Part shown: one piece after another, positions 1-10,206 of the stretch | Layout: each line of letters begins with the position of its first letter | How positions within the stretch are numbered: position 1 is the first letter of the stretch | DNA from: Melastoma dodecandrum | Lineage: Eukaryota > Streptophyta > Magnoliopsida > Myrtales > Melastomataceae | Assembly: GCA_029817715.1 (NCBI GenBank) | Contig: JARUPY010000116.1 | Coordinates: 1-64,000 of the forward strand | Reading direction: 5' to 3' | Length of the DNA stretch: 64,000 nt | Program-made: the position numbers and the translations under genes | Notes under the pieces: generated by a model | What the model was told of the DNA's origin: nothing | Seen by the model: the letters and a program-made list of their open reading frames with translations, nothing else | Database searches by the model: none

Positions 1-1112
1 ACTTCCTCGACTTCGTCGACGCCGCCAGGCGGCTGAACCTGGAGCTGGCGCTCGACATCGCGCTGCAGGCCTCCCCCGACCACCCGTGGGTGCAGAGCCA
101 CCCGGAGTTCTTCACGACGCTCGCGGACGGCTCGATCGCGTACGCGGAGAACCCGCCGAAGAAGTACCAGGACATCTACCCGCTGAACTTCGACAACGAC
201 CCGGAGGGGTCCTACGCGGAGATGCTGCGGGTGTTCCAGGTCTGGATCGACCGCGGGGTGCGGATCTTCCGGATCGACAACCCTCACACGAAGCCGCTCG
301 GCTTCTGGGAGCGCCTGATCCACGACGTGAACGCGGCGCACCCGGACGTGATCTTCCTGGCGGAGGCCTTCACCCGGCCGCCGATGATGCGCGGCCTCGC
401 GAAGGTCGGCTTCCAGCAGAGCTACACGTACTACACGTGGCGCAACACGAAGCAGGACCTCACGGACTACCTCGTCGAGCTGTCGCAGGAGACGGCCGAC
501 TACATGCGGCCGAACTTCTTCGTGAACACCCACGACATCCTCACGCCCTACCTCCAGTTCGGCGGGTCCGCCGCGTACAAGATCCGCGCGGCGATCGCCG
601 CGACCTCCGTGCCGACCTGGGGCGTCTCCTCCGGCTACGAGCTGGTGGAGAACGTCGCCCGGCCGGGTGCGGAGGAGAACATCGACAACGAGAAGTACGA
701 GTACCGGCCCCGCGACTGGGCGAAGGCCGCGATGCTCGGCACGACGCTCGCGCCGTACCTCGCCCGGCTGAACGGCATCCGCCGGCACCACCCGGCGCTC
801 GGCCAGCTGCGGAACATCCACTTCCACTGGACCGAGTCGGACGACGTGATCGCCTACTCGAAGCACCTCAACGCCGAGCACACCGGCACCGGCGAGCCCG
901 ACACGATCATCGTGGTCGCGAACCTCGACCCCCACGGGCTGCGGGAGACGGTCGTGCACCTCGACCTCGCGCAGCTCGGCCGCCTGCCCGGCGACACGTT
1001 CACCGTGCGGGACCTCATCACCGGAGCCCAGTGGGAGTGGGGCTCGGACGACTACGTCCGGCTCGACCCCTACGCGGAGCCGGTGCACATCCTCGCCGGC
1101 GAGGATCGCTGA
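1..1112 (+). CDS. glgE: GlgE, alpha-1,4-glucan:maltose-1-phosphate maltosyltransferase (3' part only)
   Basis: The reading frame is open from the window edge, so the N-terminus lies outside. GlgE transfers maltose from maltose-1-phosphate to the non-reducing end of alpha-1,4-glucans in the cytoplasm. The visible part covers the second half of the GH13 barrel and the C-terminal beta domain. [10 protein letters not shown] (about nt 268-297) carries the nucleophile Asp, [11 protein letters not shown] (about nt 350-382) the acid/base Glu, and [10 protein letters not shown] the third conserved acid. [13 protein letters not shown] upstream of the first in-frame GTG (nt 90) is typical GlgE sequence, which shows that this GTG is internal. 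The gene stops at a TGA 39 bases before glgB, so the two form an alpha-glucan synthesis operon. No frameshift is seen. Confidence 0.93.
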   Translation, partial: FLDFVDAARRLNLELALDIALQASPDHPWVQSHPEFFTTLADGSIAYAENPPKKYQDIYPLNFDNDPEGSYAEMLRVFQVWIDRGVRIFRIDNPHTKPLGFWERLIHDVNAAHPDVIFLAEAFTRPPMMRGLAKVGFQQSYTYYTWRNTKQDLTDYLVELSQETADYMRPNFFVNTHDILTPYLQFGGSAAYKIRAAIAATSVPTWGVSSGYELVENVARPGAEENIDNEKYEYRPRDWAKAAMLGTTLAPYLARLNGIRRHHPALGQLRNIHFHWTESDDVIAYSKHLNAEHTGTGEPDTIIVVANLDPHGLRETVVHLDLAQLGRLPGDTFTVRDLITGAQWEWGSDDYVRLDPYAEPVHILAGEDR

Positions 1113-1151
1113 ACCGAAGCCGTACCGACGCGACCTCAGGAGGTTCGTCAC

Positions 1152-3399
1152 ATGCCCAGGAAGACCGGATCCACCGTGGACACCCCCATCGCCTCCACCC
1201 CGTCCGACGACGTGCTCGCGCGCATCGCCGACGGCTCCCACTCCGGACCCCACGCGGTGCTCGGCCAGCATCCCGTCGGCAGCACGGAAGCCGTGGTCAT
1301 CCGCGCGCTCCGCCCGCTCGCCCGCGAAGTCGTCGCCGTCCTCGACAACGGCGCGCGCATCGAGCTCGGCCACGTCGGCTGGGGCGTCTGGCAGGGCGTC
1401 TCGGTCGCCGGCCTCCAGGACTCCGCGATCGAGACCGTCTACGAGGACGACGCCACCTGGACCGCCGACGACCCGTACCGCTACCTGCCGAGCATCGGCG
1501 AGGTCGACCTGCACCTGTTCGGCGAGGGCAGGCACGAGCGGCTCAGGGAGATGCTCGGCGCGCACCACCGCGAGCTGCAGGGCGTCGACCGGGCTGCATG
1601 GGGCACGTCGTTCTCCGTCTGGGCGCCGCACGCGCAGGCCGTGCGCGTGATCGGCGACTTCAACGCCTGGGACGGCCGGCTCCACGCGATGCGCCGCCTC
1701 GACGGCAACGGCGTGTGGGAGCTGTTCATCCCGGGCCTCGACCCCTACAACGCCTACAAGTTCGAGATCCTCACCCGGCACGGGGAGTGGATCGAGAAGG
1801 CCGACCCGATGGCTCGGCACGCGGAGCAGGCGCCCGCGACCGCGAGCGTGATCACGGAGAGCTCCTACCGCTGGGGCGACTCCGCCTGGCTCAGCGCCCG
1901 CGCGGCGCAGAACCCCGTCGACCAGCCGGTCAGCGTCTACGAGATGCACTTCGGCTCCTGGCGGCAGGGGCTCGGCTACCGCGACGCCGCGGACCAGCTG
2001 ATCGACTACCTGCACGAGACCGGCTACACGCACGTCGAGTTCCTGCCCCTCGCGGAGCACCCGTACGAGCCCTCCTGGGGCTACCAGGTCACCGGGTACT
2101 ACGCCCCCACCTCCCGGTTCGGGCATCCCGACGACCTGAAGTACCTGATCGACCGGCTGCACGCGGCCGGCTTCGGCGTCTACATGGACTGGGTGCCCGG
2201 GCACTTCCCGAAGGACGCGTGGGCGCTGGCGAAGTTCGACGGCGAGCCGCTGTACGAGCACAGCGACCCGCGGCTCGGCGAGCACATGGACTGGGGCACC
2301 CTGATCCCGAACTACGGGGACAGCCAGGTGCGGAACTTCCTCGTCGCGAACGCCCTGTACTGGCTCGACGAGTTCCACGTCGACGGGCTCCGCGTCGACG
2401 CGGTCGCCTCGATGCTCTACCTCGACTACTCCCGCAACGACGGCGAGTGGCTGCCGAACAAGTACGGCGGGCGGGAGAACCTGGAGGCGATCTCCTTCCT
2501 GCAGGAGACCACCGCGACCGCGTACAAGCTGCACCCCGGCGTCATGATGATGGCCGAGGAGTCGACCAGCTGGGGCGGCGTCACCCACGCGACGGACCAC
2601 GGCGGGCTCGGGTTCGGGCTCAAGTGGAACATGGGCTGGATGAACGACTCGCTCCGCTACATCGCGAACGACCCGATGTGGCGCAGCCACCACCAGAACG
2701 AGCTGACGTTCTCCTTCCTGTACTCGTTCAGCGAGAACTTCATCCTCCCGATCAGCCACGACGAGGTCGTCCACGGCAAGGGCTCCCTGACCGGCAAGAT
2801 GCCCGGCGACCCGTGGCAGCAGATCGCGAACGTGCGCGCCTACTGGCGTTCCAATGGGCGCACCCGGGCAAGAAGCTGCTGTTCATGGGGCAGGAATTCG
2901 CCCAGCGCCGCGAATGGAGCGAGGAGCGCGGGCTCGACTGGTGGATCACTCGACCCAGCCGGCGCACCGGGCGCTGCTCGGGTTCGTCGGGCAGCTGAAA
3001 CCGCGTCTCTACCGCGAGAACGCACCGTTCTGGCAGCAGGACATCTCCTCCGCCGGGTTCAGCTGGATCGACGGCAGCGACACCGAGAACAGCGTCATCT
3101 CGTTCCTCCGCTGGGACCGTGACGGCAACCCGATCGCGTGCGTCTTCAACTTCTCGGGCCGTCCCGTCGGCGACTACCGCGTCGGCCTGCCGTTCGCGGG
3201 CACGTGGGAGGAGCTGCTCAACACCGACGCGGCCGAGTTCGGCGGATCCGGGGTCGGCAACTACGGCTCCGTCGTCGCCGAGTCGGAGCCGTCGCACGGT
3301 CACCCCGCGTCGACGGTGCTGACGCTGCCGCCGCTCGGCGCCCTGTTCCTGAAGCCGCGCAACGCAGCGGTAGCGGATGCCGTCCCGGTGTCCCCCTGA
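1152..3399 (+). CDS. glgB: GlgB, 1,4-alpha-glucan branching enzyme (two single-base frameshifts)
   Basis: Branching enzyme that makes alpha-1,6 branches in glycogen-like glucan. The ATG at 1152 follows a strong AGGAGG about 10 bases upstream. An N-terminal CBM48/early-set region ([20 protein letters not shown], about residues 155-175) precedes the GH13 barrel: [13 protein letters not shown] with the nucleophile Asp, MAEESTSW with the acid/base Glu, and [14 protein letters not shown] with the third Asp. The reading frame shifts twice. Near 2844, TACTGGCG stands where TACCTGGCG is expected ([18 protein letters not shown]). Near 2945, just after GLDWW, it shifts again. Both look like one lost base. 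The C-terminal beta domain then continues ([18 protein letters not shown]) to the stop at 3399. About 750 residues is a normal family length, so these are probably sequence errors and the gene is intact. Confidence 0.92.
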
Positions 3400-3428
3400 A
3401 CTGGGGTCCGCATATATGAGGACACGGC

Positions 3429-3457
3429 TTGTCCGCGTCCCGGCGCGGTAATACCTT
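3429..3457 (+). promoter_or_regulatory. candidate promoter for the sugar-transferase gene
   Basis: TTGTCC (3429-3434) and TACCTT (3452-3457) are spaced by 17 bases, within an unusually AT-richer patch (ATATATG, TAATACCTTAGG) between glgB and the next gene. It would give a 5' UTR of about 135 bases. Only the sequence pattern supports this, and in such GC-rich DNA a match of this quality is weak. Confidence 0.3.
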
Positions 3458-3470
3458 AGGACCACCCCCA

Positions 3471-3540
3471 CGGTGACCCCTCCGCCTCCCCAGCGGAACC
3501 GGGTCACCGGCCCGAAGTCGGAGCCGTCCCCAGCGGCTCC
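3471..3540 (+). promoter_or_regulatory. structured 5' leader: two stem-loops with the same TCCCCA loop
   Basis: Stem-loop 1 has a perfect 9-bp outer stem CGGTGACCC/GGGTCACCG (3471-3479 with 3501-3509) and an inner CCGC/GCGG stem closing loop CTCCCCA. Stem-loop 2 has a 7-bp stem GGAGCCG/CGGCTCC (3520-3526 with 3534-3540) closing loop TCCCCAG. Both lie between glgB and the sugar-transferase ATG at 3600. The repeated TCCCCA in two loops suggests an RNA or protein binding target in the leader. I could not match it to a known riboswitch class. Confidence 0.35.
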
Positions 3541-3599
3541 ATCCGGACCGATGCGCACCCGAGAACGCCATCGGCCCCGGTCCGACCCCCATAAGGACC

Positions 3600-5067
3600 A
3601 TGACCGCTTCCCCCGTCACCCTCCCCACCGCCGCGACGACCGCCAGGACCCGCAGCGCGCTGCGCTGGTCGCAGCGCTTCGCGCTGCAGCTCGCCGTCGC
3701 CGACACCCTGATCGTCGCGGCCACCGTCGCCGTCGGTCACCTCGTGCTCTTCGGCGCGACCCCGGCCGTCGTGCACCACGGGCCGAACGCCGCGACCCTC
3801 TCCTACGCCGTCGTGTCGATCGCGCTCGCCGTGCTCTGGCTCGGCGCGCTCGCCGTGGTCGACTCCCGCGACGAGGACGAGATCGGCACCGGCACGACCG
3901 AGTACCGCCGCGTGATCCGCGCCGGTGTCGCGACGCTCGTGATCACGATCGTCCTCTGGTTCTTCCTCGGCGTCGACCTGTCCCGCGTCTGGGCCGGCGC
4001 CGTCGTGCCCGTGGGCACCGCGCTGCTCGTCGCGAGCCGCTGGCTCTGGCGTCACCGCCTGATGGCCCGTCGCGCCGCCGGCCTCGACTCGCACCCGCGT
4101 CGTGCTGCTCGGCTCCACGGAGACCGTCGTCCGCACCGCGCTCGACCTCGCCCGGCAGCCGGGCCACGGCTACCGCGTCGTGGGCGTCGCGCTCACCGAC
4201 GGCCCGTCGGACGGGACCATCGCCGACCTGCGCATCGTCGGCGGGGTCGACGACGTGCCGGCCGCGCTCCGCACGCTCGAGGCCGACACGGTGATGGCGA
4301 CGAGCAGCGACCACCTGCCGGCCGACCGGATCCGCGACCTCGCGTGGCACCTCGACCCGCGCCAGCACCTGGTCGTCGCGCCGAGCCTGACCGACGTGGG
4401 CGGGTCGCGCATCCACCTCCGTCCGGCCGCGGGCCTGCCGCTGATCCACGTCGAGACGCCGCACCAGGCGGGGATCGGCCGCACGATGAAGCGGGTCTTC
4501 GACGTCGCGGCGTCGGCCCTCGCGCTCGCGGTGCTGGCCCCCGTGCTCGCGGTGATCGCCGTGCTCGTGGCGAAGGACAGCGCCGGCGGAGTCATCTACC
4601 GCCAGGAGCGGATCGGCCGCGACGGCGAGCCGTTCTCGATCCTGAAGTTCCGGTCGATGTCCGCCGACGCCGACGTGCGTCGCGCCGAGCTGACCGCCGA
4701 CCAGGGCAAGGGCCTGTTCAAGATGGTCGACGACCCGCGCATCACCCGCGTGGGCAAGGTCCTGCGCCGCTACTCGCTCGACGAGCTGCCGCAGCTGGTG
4801 AACGTGCTGCGCGGCGACATGAGCCTCGTCGGCCCGCGGCCCGCGCTGCCGTCCGAGGTCTCGGAGTACGACCGCCGGGAGCTCCGCCGCCTCGCCGTCA
4901 CGCCCGGCCTGTCCGGCCTGTGGCAGGTCAGCGGCCGATCCGACCTCGACTGGGCGGACGGCATCCGTCTCGATCTCTACTACGTCGAGAACTGGTCCAT
5001 GACTCAGGATCTGCAGATCCTGTGGCGCACGGCGAAGGCCGTCGTCAGCCCCTCCGGCGCCTACTGA
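3600..5067 (+). CDS. Polyprenyl-phosphate sugar-1-phosphate transferase (exopolysaccharide initiation, WbaP/CpsD type)
   Basis: Membrane enzyme that loads the first sugar-1-phosphate onto undecaprenyl phosphate to start exopolysaccharide or cell-surface glycan synthesis. The N-terminal half has about four membrane helices (for example FALQLAVADTLIVAATVAVG and VATLVITIVLWFFLGVDL) and a soluble CoA-binding-like region (VVLLGSTETVV). The C-terminal half is a classic bacterial sugar transferase domain: MKRVFDVAASALALAVLAP membrane segment, YRQERIGRDGEPFSILKFRSM, YSLDELPQLVNVLRGDMSLV, GPRPALPSE, TPGLSGLWQVSGRSDL. The frame moves by +1 near 4085 (between GLDS and TRVVLLGST); the length of 3n+1 fits one extra base. 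A strong hairpin follows the stop, then a phosphatase-like gene, as in many capsule loci. Confidence 0.88.
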
Positions 5068-5085
5068 GGCGTCGAGGGCACCCGA

Positions 5086-5129
5086 CGATCAGGGGATCCG
5101 ACGGCTGGGGCCGACGGATCCCCTGATCG
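5086..5129. terminator. 15-bp perfect hairpin after the sugar-transferase gene
   Basis: CGATCAGGGGATCCG (5086-5100) pairs perfectly with CGGATCCCCTGATCG (5115-5129); an inner CGGC/GCCG extends the stem. It starts 18 bases after the stop codon. There is no U-tract, as is common for actinobacterial terminators. The core GATCAGGGGATCCG recurs in the hairpin at 57439-57488. Confidence 0.7.
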
Positions 5130-5178
5130 GCAAGGGGCGGCTATCCTTCGGGCCATCCGGCCCCGGGAGGCCCCACCC

Positions 5179-5810
5179 ATGTCCTTCACGCTCGTGCTCG
5201 CCGGTTCGGGCGACACCGGTCGCACGGTGCTCGCGCGGGCGTGCCTCGAGCGGGAGCTGCACCGTCGCTGGCCGACCTCGGCCGGCGGGACGGTGATCCG
5301 GACGGCGGGCGTCGACGCGCTCGACGGGATGCCCCCGGCGCCGCACCTCGAGACGGTCGCGGCCCGGCGCGGGCTCGCTGTCGACGCGCATCGCGCGACC
5401 CCGATGACCCGGGACCTCGCCACCGGCGCCGACCTGCTGCTCACGATGACCAGGCGGCAGCGGGCGCAGCTCGTGCTGCAGTACCCGCCGGTGCGGTCCC
5501 GGACGTTCTCGTTGGTCGAGTTCGCCGTGCTGCTGCACGGCGTGGCGGGCGCACCCCACCCCGCGTTCGGCCGCGGGAGGCGCGTCGACGAGCTGCTGCG
5601 GCTCGTGGTCCCCGTGGTGGCCGCGAGGAGCGCCGCGGTTCGGGGCTCCGGAGGACGAGGGCGACTGGGACCTGTTCGACCCGTTCGCCAGCGGCCTCGA
5701 CGTGTACGAGTCGGTCGCGACGACGGTGGAGGACGTGACCCGGACGATCACCGCCGATGTCGCGGCGCTGGGCGGCACGGCGCCGGCCTCGGCGGTTGCA
5801 CTCGGCCTGA
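5179..5810 (+). CDS. Low-molecular-weight protein tyrosine phosphatase homologue without the catalytic cysteine
   Basis: The fold is recognisable from LMW-PTP signatures: an N-terminal P-loop region, an SAGG..IRTAG segment, TPMTRDLATGADLLLTMTR, and the late DLFDPF containing the Asp-Pro general-acid motif. Where active enzymes have C-x5-R (CTGNTCR), this protein reads GSGDTGR, so the nucleophilic cysteine is a glycine while the arginine is kept. Inference: a pseudo-phosphatase that may bind but not hydrolyse phosphotyrosine, perhaps regulating the neighbouring glycan initiation enzyme. The frame shifts near 5630 (GRGRRVDELLR... to PEDEGDWDLFDPFASGLDVY). The exact 3' end is uncertain; the TGA at 5808-5810 needs one more shift, otherwise the frame runs into the convergent gene. 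Confidence 0.65.
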
Positions 5811-5816
5811 GACCCC

Positions 5817-6782
5817 TCAGTACAGGAGGGTCGCCAGGCGGCGGCGGGCTGCGGCGACGCGCGGGTCGTCGGTGCCGGTCAGCGCGAAGTAGTCGAGCAG
5901 CCGCGTCCGGATCGCGGTGCGGTCGTCGCCGGCCGCGGAGGCGAACGTGTCGAGGAGCCGGCCGAACGCGTCCTCCACGTGGCCGCCCGCGATGTCGAGG
6001 TCGGCGACCGCGAGCGCGGCGGCCACGTCCATCGGATCGGCGGCGGCCTTCGCCCGCGCGTCGCCGGGGACCGTCCGCAGCCGGGCGAGCAGCTCGACCT
6101 GCGAGAGCGCGGCGATCGCGGCGGTGTCGCGCGGGTCCTGCGCGATCGCGGTCCGGAAGAGCCGCGCGGCCTCCGCGTAGTCCTGGCGGTCGATCGCGGC
6201 GTACGCCTCCTGGTGGAGCGGCGGCAGCGGCTCGGGCTCCGGTTCCGCGGCGGCCGCGGCGCCGCCCTCCGCGCCGACGCCCGGGCCCGTGCCGGTCACG
6301 CCGTTCTGGGCCGCAAGCTCGAGCACCTGCTCGAAGAGGGGCACCATCCGGTCCTCCGGCAGCACCCCGGCGAACAGCGGGACGGGGCTGCCCGCGATCA
6401 TCGCGACCGTCGTCGGCACCGACTGGGCCTGGAACGCGGCGGCGATCTGCGGGCTCGCGTCCGAGTCGACGATCGCGAGGACGAGCCGGCCCGCCGCGGA
6501 CTCGATGACCCGGCGCAGCGATTCGACGAGTTCCTGCGACGGCGTGCTCCAGGTCGCGACCAGGGCCACGACGACCGGGACGGTGCGCGACAGATCGATG
6601 AGGCGCGGGAACTCGGCGTCCCCGACCTCGACGACGACGCCCGGCGTGCCACCGGCGGGCTCCCCCGCGGGAGCGTCACCGCGTGCGGCCTGCTGCGCCT
6701 GCTGGTTCTGCCTGGCGACGAGCGGTGCGAGGTCGATCGCTCCACGGAGGCCGCCGGGGGGCGGGGCGGGGACAGCGGGCAC
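5817..6782 (-). CDS. Thioredoxin-fold/TPR protein (YbbN/CnoX-like)
   Basis: 321 residues in one frame. A thioredoxin-like domain (about residues 45-155: VVVALVATWSTPSQELVESL, VLAIVDSDASPQIAAAFQAQ, SVPTTVAMIAGSP with the cis-Pro) is followed by an acidic Ala/Glu/Pro linker and helical tetratricopeptide-like repeats (HQEAYAAIDRQDYAEAARLF, ALAVADLDIAGGHVEDAFGR). The redox CxxC is absent: WSTPS stands in place of WCxxC, so no thiol oxidoreductase activity is expected. CnoX-type proteins act as chaperone holdases, and this is the likely role. It lies 3 bases downstream of the membrane-protein gene on the same strand and is convergent with the phosphatase-like gene. Confidence 0.85.
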   Translation of the reverse strand: MPAVPAPPPGGLRGAIDLAPLVARQNQQAQQAARGDAPAGEPAGGTPGVVVEVGDAEFPRLIDLSRTVPVVVALVATWSTPSQELVESLRRVIESAAGRLVLAIVDSDASPQIAAAFQAQSVPTTVAMIAGSPVPLFAGVLPEDRMVPLFEQVLELAAQNGVTGTGPGVGAEGGAAAAAEPEPEPLPPLHQEAYAAIDRQDYAEAARLFRTAIAQDPRDTAAIAALSQVELLARLRTVPGDARAKAAADPMDVAAALAVADLDIAGGHVEDAFGRLLDTFASAAGDDRTAIRTRLLDYFALTGTDDPRVAAARRRLATLLY

Positions 6783-6785
6783 GCG

Positions 6786-8523
6786 TCACAACTCCTTCGC
6801 GGAAATCAGCCCCTGATCGTAACCGAGCAGCACGACCGGCGCCTTCGAGCCGGCGGACGGCACCGAGAACAGCAGCTGGTAGCCGTAGACCGAGACGATG
6901 CCCTTGGACGTCGACGACGTCTTCGCGAGGATCTTCGTGCCGCCGCTCGGCCGGACCGTGACGCCGCTCTTCTTCGGCTTGACGGTCCACTGCTCCTGCA
7001 GCTGCACTGCGACGAGCGCGCCGGAGGTGGCGGTCGAGTACGCGATCACCGTCGACGGATCGGTCGACAGGTCGTTGAACGTGATCCCCGCCGTGCTGCC
7101 GAGCTTGCTCGCGATCTTCTTCTTCGCCGCCTGGCCGACCGCCTTGACGAGCGGATCCGCCGACGTGTCGAAGAGCGCGGCGCTCGCGCTGCCCGAGTCG
7201 GTGAGGACCGAGCCGTAGTCCCCGGAGATGGACCCGGGCTCGATCGCGAGCAGCGGGGTCGTCGGGAGGAGCCGCTTCGCGCCGACGAGCGCCGACGGCA
7301 GGTCGGGCGGATGCGCGCCGCCGATGAGGCGCATGGCGTACTCGACCTTGTAGTTCGAGCGCGGGTCGTTCTGGACGAGTGCCACGGACACGGGCGCGAC
7401 GGTCGTCGACGCGCCCTGGGCGACGGTCGCGAACAGGGTGCGCGGCCAGGTGAGCGTCGCCTCCGGCTCGATGAGCTTCACGACGGCGCCGTCGGTCGGG
7501 ATCGCGGCGGGCAGCGCCGCCGCCTTCTTGTCCTTCTTGCGGATCGCGTACGCGGGCGGTGCGCAGGTCGAGCGCGGGGCCGGTGAAGCGGTCCGCGAGC
7601 AGCTTCGGGTCCAGCGCGGCGTCCGCCGCCTTCGCGGCGAGCGCCGCCTTCTGCACGATGCGTGTCGCCTGCACCTCGGTGAGCGACGGGGACGCCGGCG
7701 CCGTCGCGGCGATCGCGGGCGCCCCGGCCGGCACGAGCAGCGCACCCGCGAGCACGGTCGTGGCCGCGGTGGCGCCGAGCGCGATCCTGCTGCGGACGCT
7801 GCGGCGCCCCTTGCCCGGCACCGGCCCGGCGGACGCCGGGCGCTGCGGCCGGTACTTCGGCGGCTGGGGCCGCTTCGGCATCTTCGGCGGCGACTTCCGG
7901 CGCGGGCCGCGCTGCCGGCGCACGTGGATGAGCGCCCACAGGTACAGGAGGAGGCCGAGCACGGCGAGCGCGCCGCCGGCGACGATCAGCGGCACCGCCA
8001 GCGGCGTGGCGGCGTCGAGCGGCCAGGTGATGCTGATGTCGGACGGCGCTGCGGTCGCACCGTCCGCCGCGACCAGCACGGACATCGTCGACGGCACGTC
8101 GACGGTCCAGTCGAGCGAGCCCTGCGCGCGGCGCTGATCGACCCAGAGGTCGGCGCCGGCCGGGTCGGGAGTGCCGCCGGTGAGGCTCGCGACGACCGGC
8201 GCGGTCTGCACCACCGGCTTCGTCATCGCGCCGGCGCTGTCGACGCCGAGCTCCGCGTACCGCTGCCCGGACAGCCACGCGGTGACGTCGCTGGAGCGGG
8301 TGAACCCGGCGAACGCGACGGAGCCGCCCGCGACGTGGAGGCGCTGCTGCCCGGAGTGCGACTGGAGCACGGACGCCGGGATGACGACGTAGTGCACGTC
8401 GGACGGGACGTTCGCGGTCATCGTGACGTGGTCGGCCGGCTTCAGCACCGTCCGCTGCGCGACACCCGTGGCGACGAGCACACCGGCGATGAGCAGCGTC
8501 ACCAACGCGATCGCGAAGCGCAC
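6786..8523 (-). CDS. Unrecognised multi-domain membrane protein with basic proline-rich linker
   Basis: I do not recognise this family. It starts at a GTG (8521-8523) preceded by GAGAGGAGA. Residues 1-25 form a membrane anchor (RFAIALVTLLIAGVLVATGV). A Ser/Thr/Val-rich extracytoplasmic-type domain of about 200 residues follows, then a second helix (VPLIVAGGALAVLGLLLYLW). Next is a very basic Pro/Lys/Arg linker (RRKSPPKMPKRPQPPKYRPQ), a third hydrophobic stretch (GATAATTVLAGALLVPAGAP), and a large C-terminal domain (ending LLGYDQGLISAKEL). The likely topology is out-in-out with the basic linker in the cytoplasm. The frame shifts near 7555 (extra base; 3n+1 length). The downstream TPR gene is 3 bases away, so they are probably co-transcribed. 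Confidence 0.6.
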
Positions 8524-8762
8524 ACCGTCTCCTCTCGTCCCTTGCGGGATCGGTGGAACTGGAGGGGCGGACCGTGCGGGGTGCCGCCCTGCCGGGCCGC
8601 GCTCCCGCACGGCACGGCCCGAAAACGGGGGTCAGCATAACCACCGCCCCCTCCTCGACGGCGCATGTCGACCCGCGCGGCGCCGGTGCCGCACCTACAC
8701 TCGGACGCACTGCCCGGCACCGCCCGCCGGTCGGCGAACCTTCGGCTGACGAGGAGCGACAC
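8524..8762. promoter_or_regulatory. divergent intergenic region with hairpin and candidate -10 elements
   Basis: No gene is seen in these 239 bases. CCGTGCGGG (8572-8580) pairs with CCCGCACGG (8604-8612). A TATGCT on the minus strand (8634-8639) and a TACACT on the plus strand (8696-8701) are plausible -10 elements for the two divergent genes. No convincing -35 boxes are visible. Confidence 0.3.
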
Positions 8763-10187
8763 GTGTCCGACGAGTCCGGCTTCACCACGGCGATGCGCGG
8801 CTACAAACCGCGACGAGGTCGATCGTGCGATGCAGGAGCTGCGGCGCGAGCTGATCAAGGCGAACACCGCCCTCGGCGAGGCGCCAGCGCGAGGTCAAGC
8901 GGCTCGGCCAGCGCGTCGACGAGCTCGACGGCGAGCTCGAGGAGGTCGGGCAGCCGACGTACGCCGGGCTCGGCCACCGCCTCGAGAGCCTGCTCCGGCT
9001 TGCGGAGGAGCAGTCGACGCGGGTGATCTCGCAGGCCGACATCGACTCGGAGCGGCTCCGCGCCTCCACCCAGGCGGACGTCGACCGCCTCCGCATCGAG
9101 GCGGCGGGAGCTGGCCGAGCGGCTGCTCGGCGACGCGAAGGAGCAGTCGGAGGCGACGCTCGCGTCGGCGCGGGCGGAGGCGGACCAGCTCGTCGAGCGC
9201 GCCGAGCTGCACGCCGAGACGACGATGCAGGACGCGACCCGCGAGGCGGCCGCGATCCGCGGCGCGGTCGCGACGGAGGCGGCGGAGCTGCGCGGCACCG
9301 CGAAGCGCGAGGCCGCGGCGGTCCGCACCGCGGCGGAGCGCGAGGCCGCCGAGCTGCGCGTCGTCGTCGAGCGGGAGACCGCCGCCGCGAAGGAGGACGC
9401 CCTCCGGATGACGCGCGAGACCGAGTTCGCCCGCGCGGAGCTCGACCGGGAGCTCGCCGCGGCGCGCGCCGACGTCGAGGCCGAGCTGGCGGCGGGGCGC
9501 GCGGAGCTGCGGCTCGAGATCGAGCGCGCCCACGCGGACCTCGCTCGGAAGGCGGAGCTGGCCAGGGCGGACGTCGCTCGGGAGACCGAGACGAGCCGCC
9601 TCGCGGCCGGCCGGGAGGCGGAGGAGGCCCGCGCCGAGCTGCTCGCGGAGCTGGACGCGCTGCAGCGCCAGACGCAGCGCGAGCACGAGGCGACGCGCAA
9701 CGCGCTCGCCCTCGACCTGGCCGAGCTGCGCGACGCGACCGAGCAGGAGATCGAGCAGGCGCGCCTCGACCTCGACGTCGAGCTGAAGGCCCGCAGGGAC
9801 GAGGCCGAGCAGGACTACCTCGCCCGGCACCAGGACGCGGTGGCCTCCACCCAGCGGTACCTCGACGACGCGAACGCCCAGCTGGCCGACTCCGTCCGAC
9901 GCTCCGCCGACAAGCGGCTCGAGGCGGACGCGCTGCAGATGCAGATCGAGGTCGACGGGCGCCGCTCGCGCGAGGCCGCGCAGGCGGAGGCGTCGGAGCT
10001 CGTCACGGCGGCGAGGGACTCCGCGCACGCGATCGTCACGGAGGCGGAGCAGCGCTCGGCGCGGCTCGTGCGGGACGCGGAGGACCGGCTCGCCGAGCTG
10101 CGGGACGAGCGCGACGGCATCGCGCACTACTTCGAGTCGCTCCGGGGCGCGCTGACGACCGCGCAGCCCGTCGACGTCGAGTCCTGA
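8763..10187 (+). CDS. DivIVA-domain long coiled-coil protein (three single-base insertions)
   Basis: It starts at GTG 8763 with FTTAMRGY(N)RDEVDRAMQELR, the DivIVA/GpsB-type N-terminal motif that binds curved membrane. This is followed by about 440 residues of almost pure heptad coiled coil, rich in Ala, Glu and Arg (for example TKREA-like AKREAAAVRTAAEREAAELR). Such proteins (DivIVA, FilP/Scy-like) scaffold polar growth or cytoskeletal structures in actinobacteria. The frame is broken by three extra bases: TACAAACCGC for TACAACCGC near 8806, GCGCCAGCG for GCGCAGCG near 8889, and GCGGGAGCTG near 9108. The total length is a multiple of 3, consistent with three insertions. An AI-2E exporter gene follows after 19 bases. 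Confidence 0.78.
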
Positions 10188-10206
10188 CGCACCGCCCGAC
10201 GCCGCG

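Noticed and set aside
2840..2960. Programmed frameshifting in glgB
   Set aside because: No slippery heptamer or stimulator is evident, two shifts lie 100 bases apart, and similar shifts occur throughout the window in unrelated genes.
86..2998. 970-residue open frame over glgE/glgB
   Set aside because: It is an Arg/Pro-rich shadow of two clear genes in other frames; only its last stretch ([20 protein letters not shown]) is real, belonging to frameshifted glgB.
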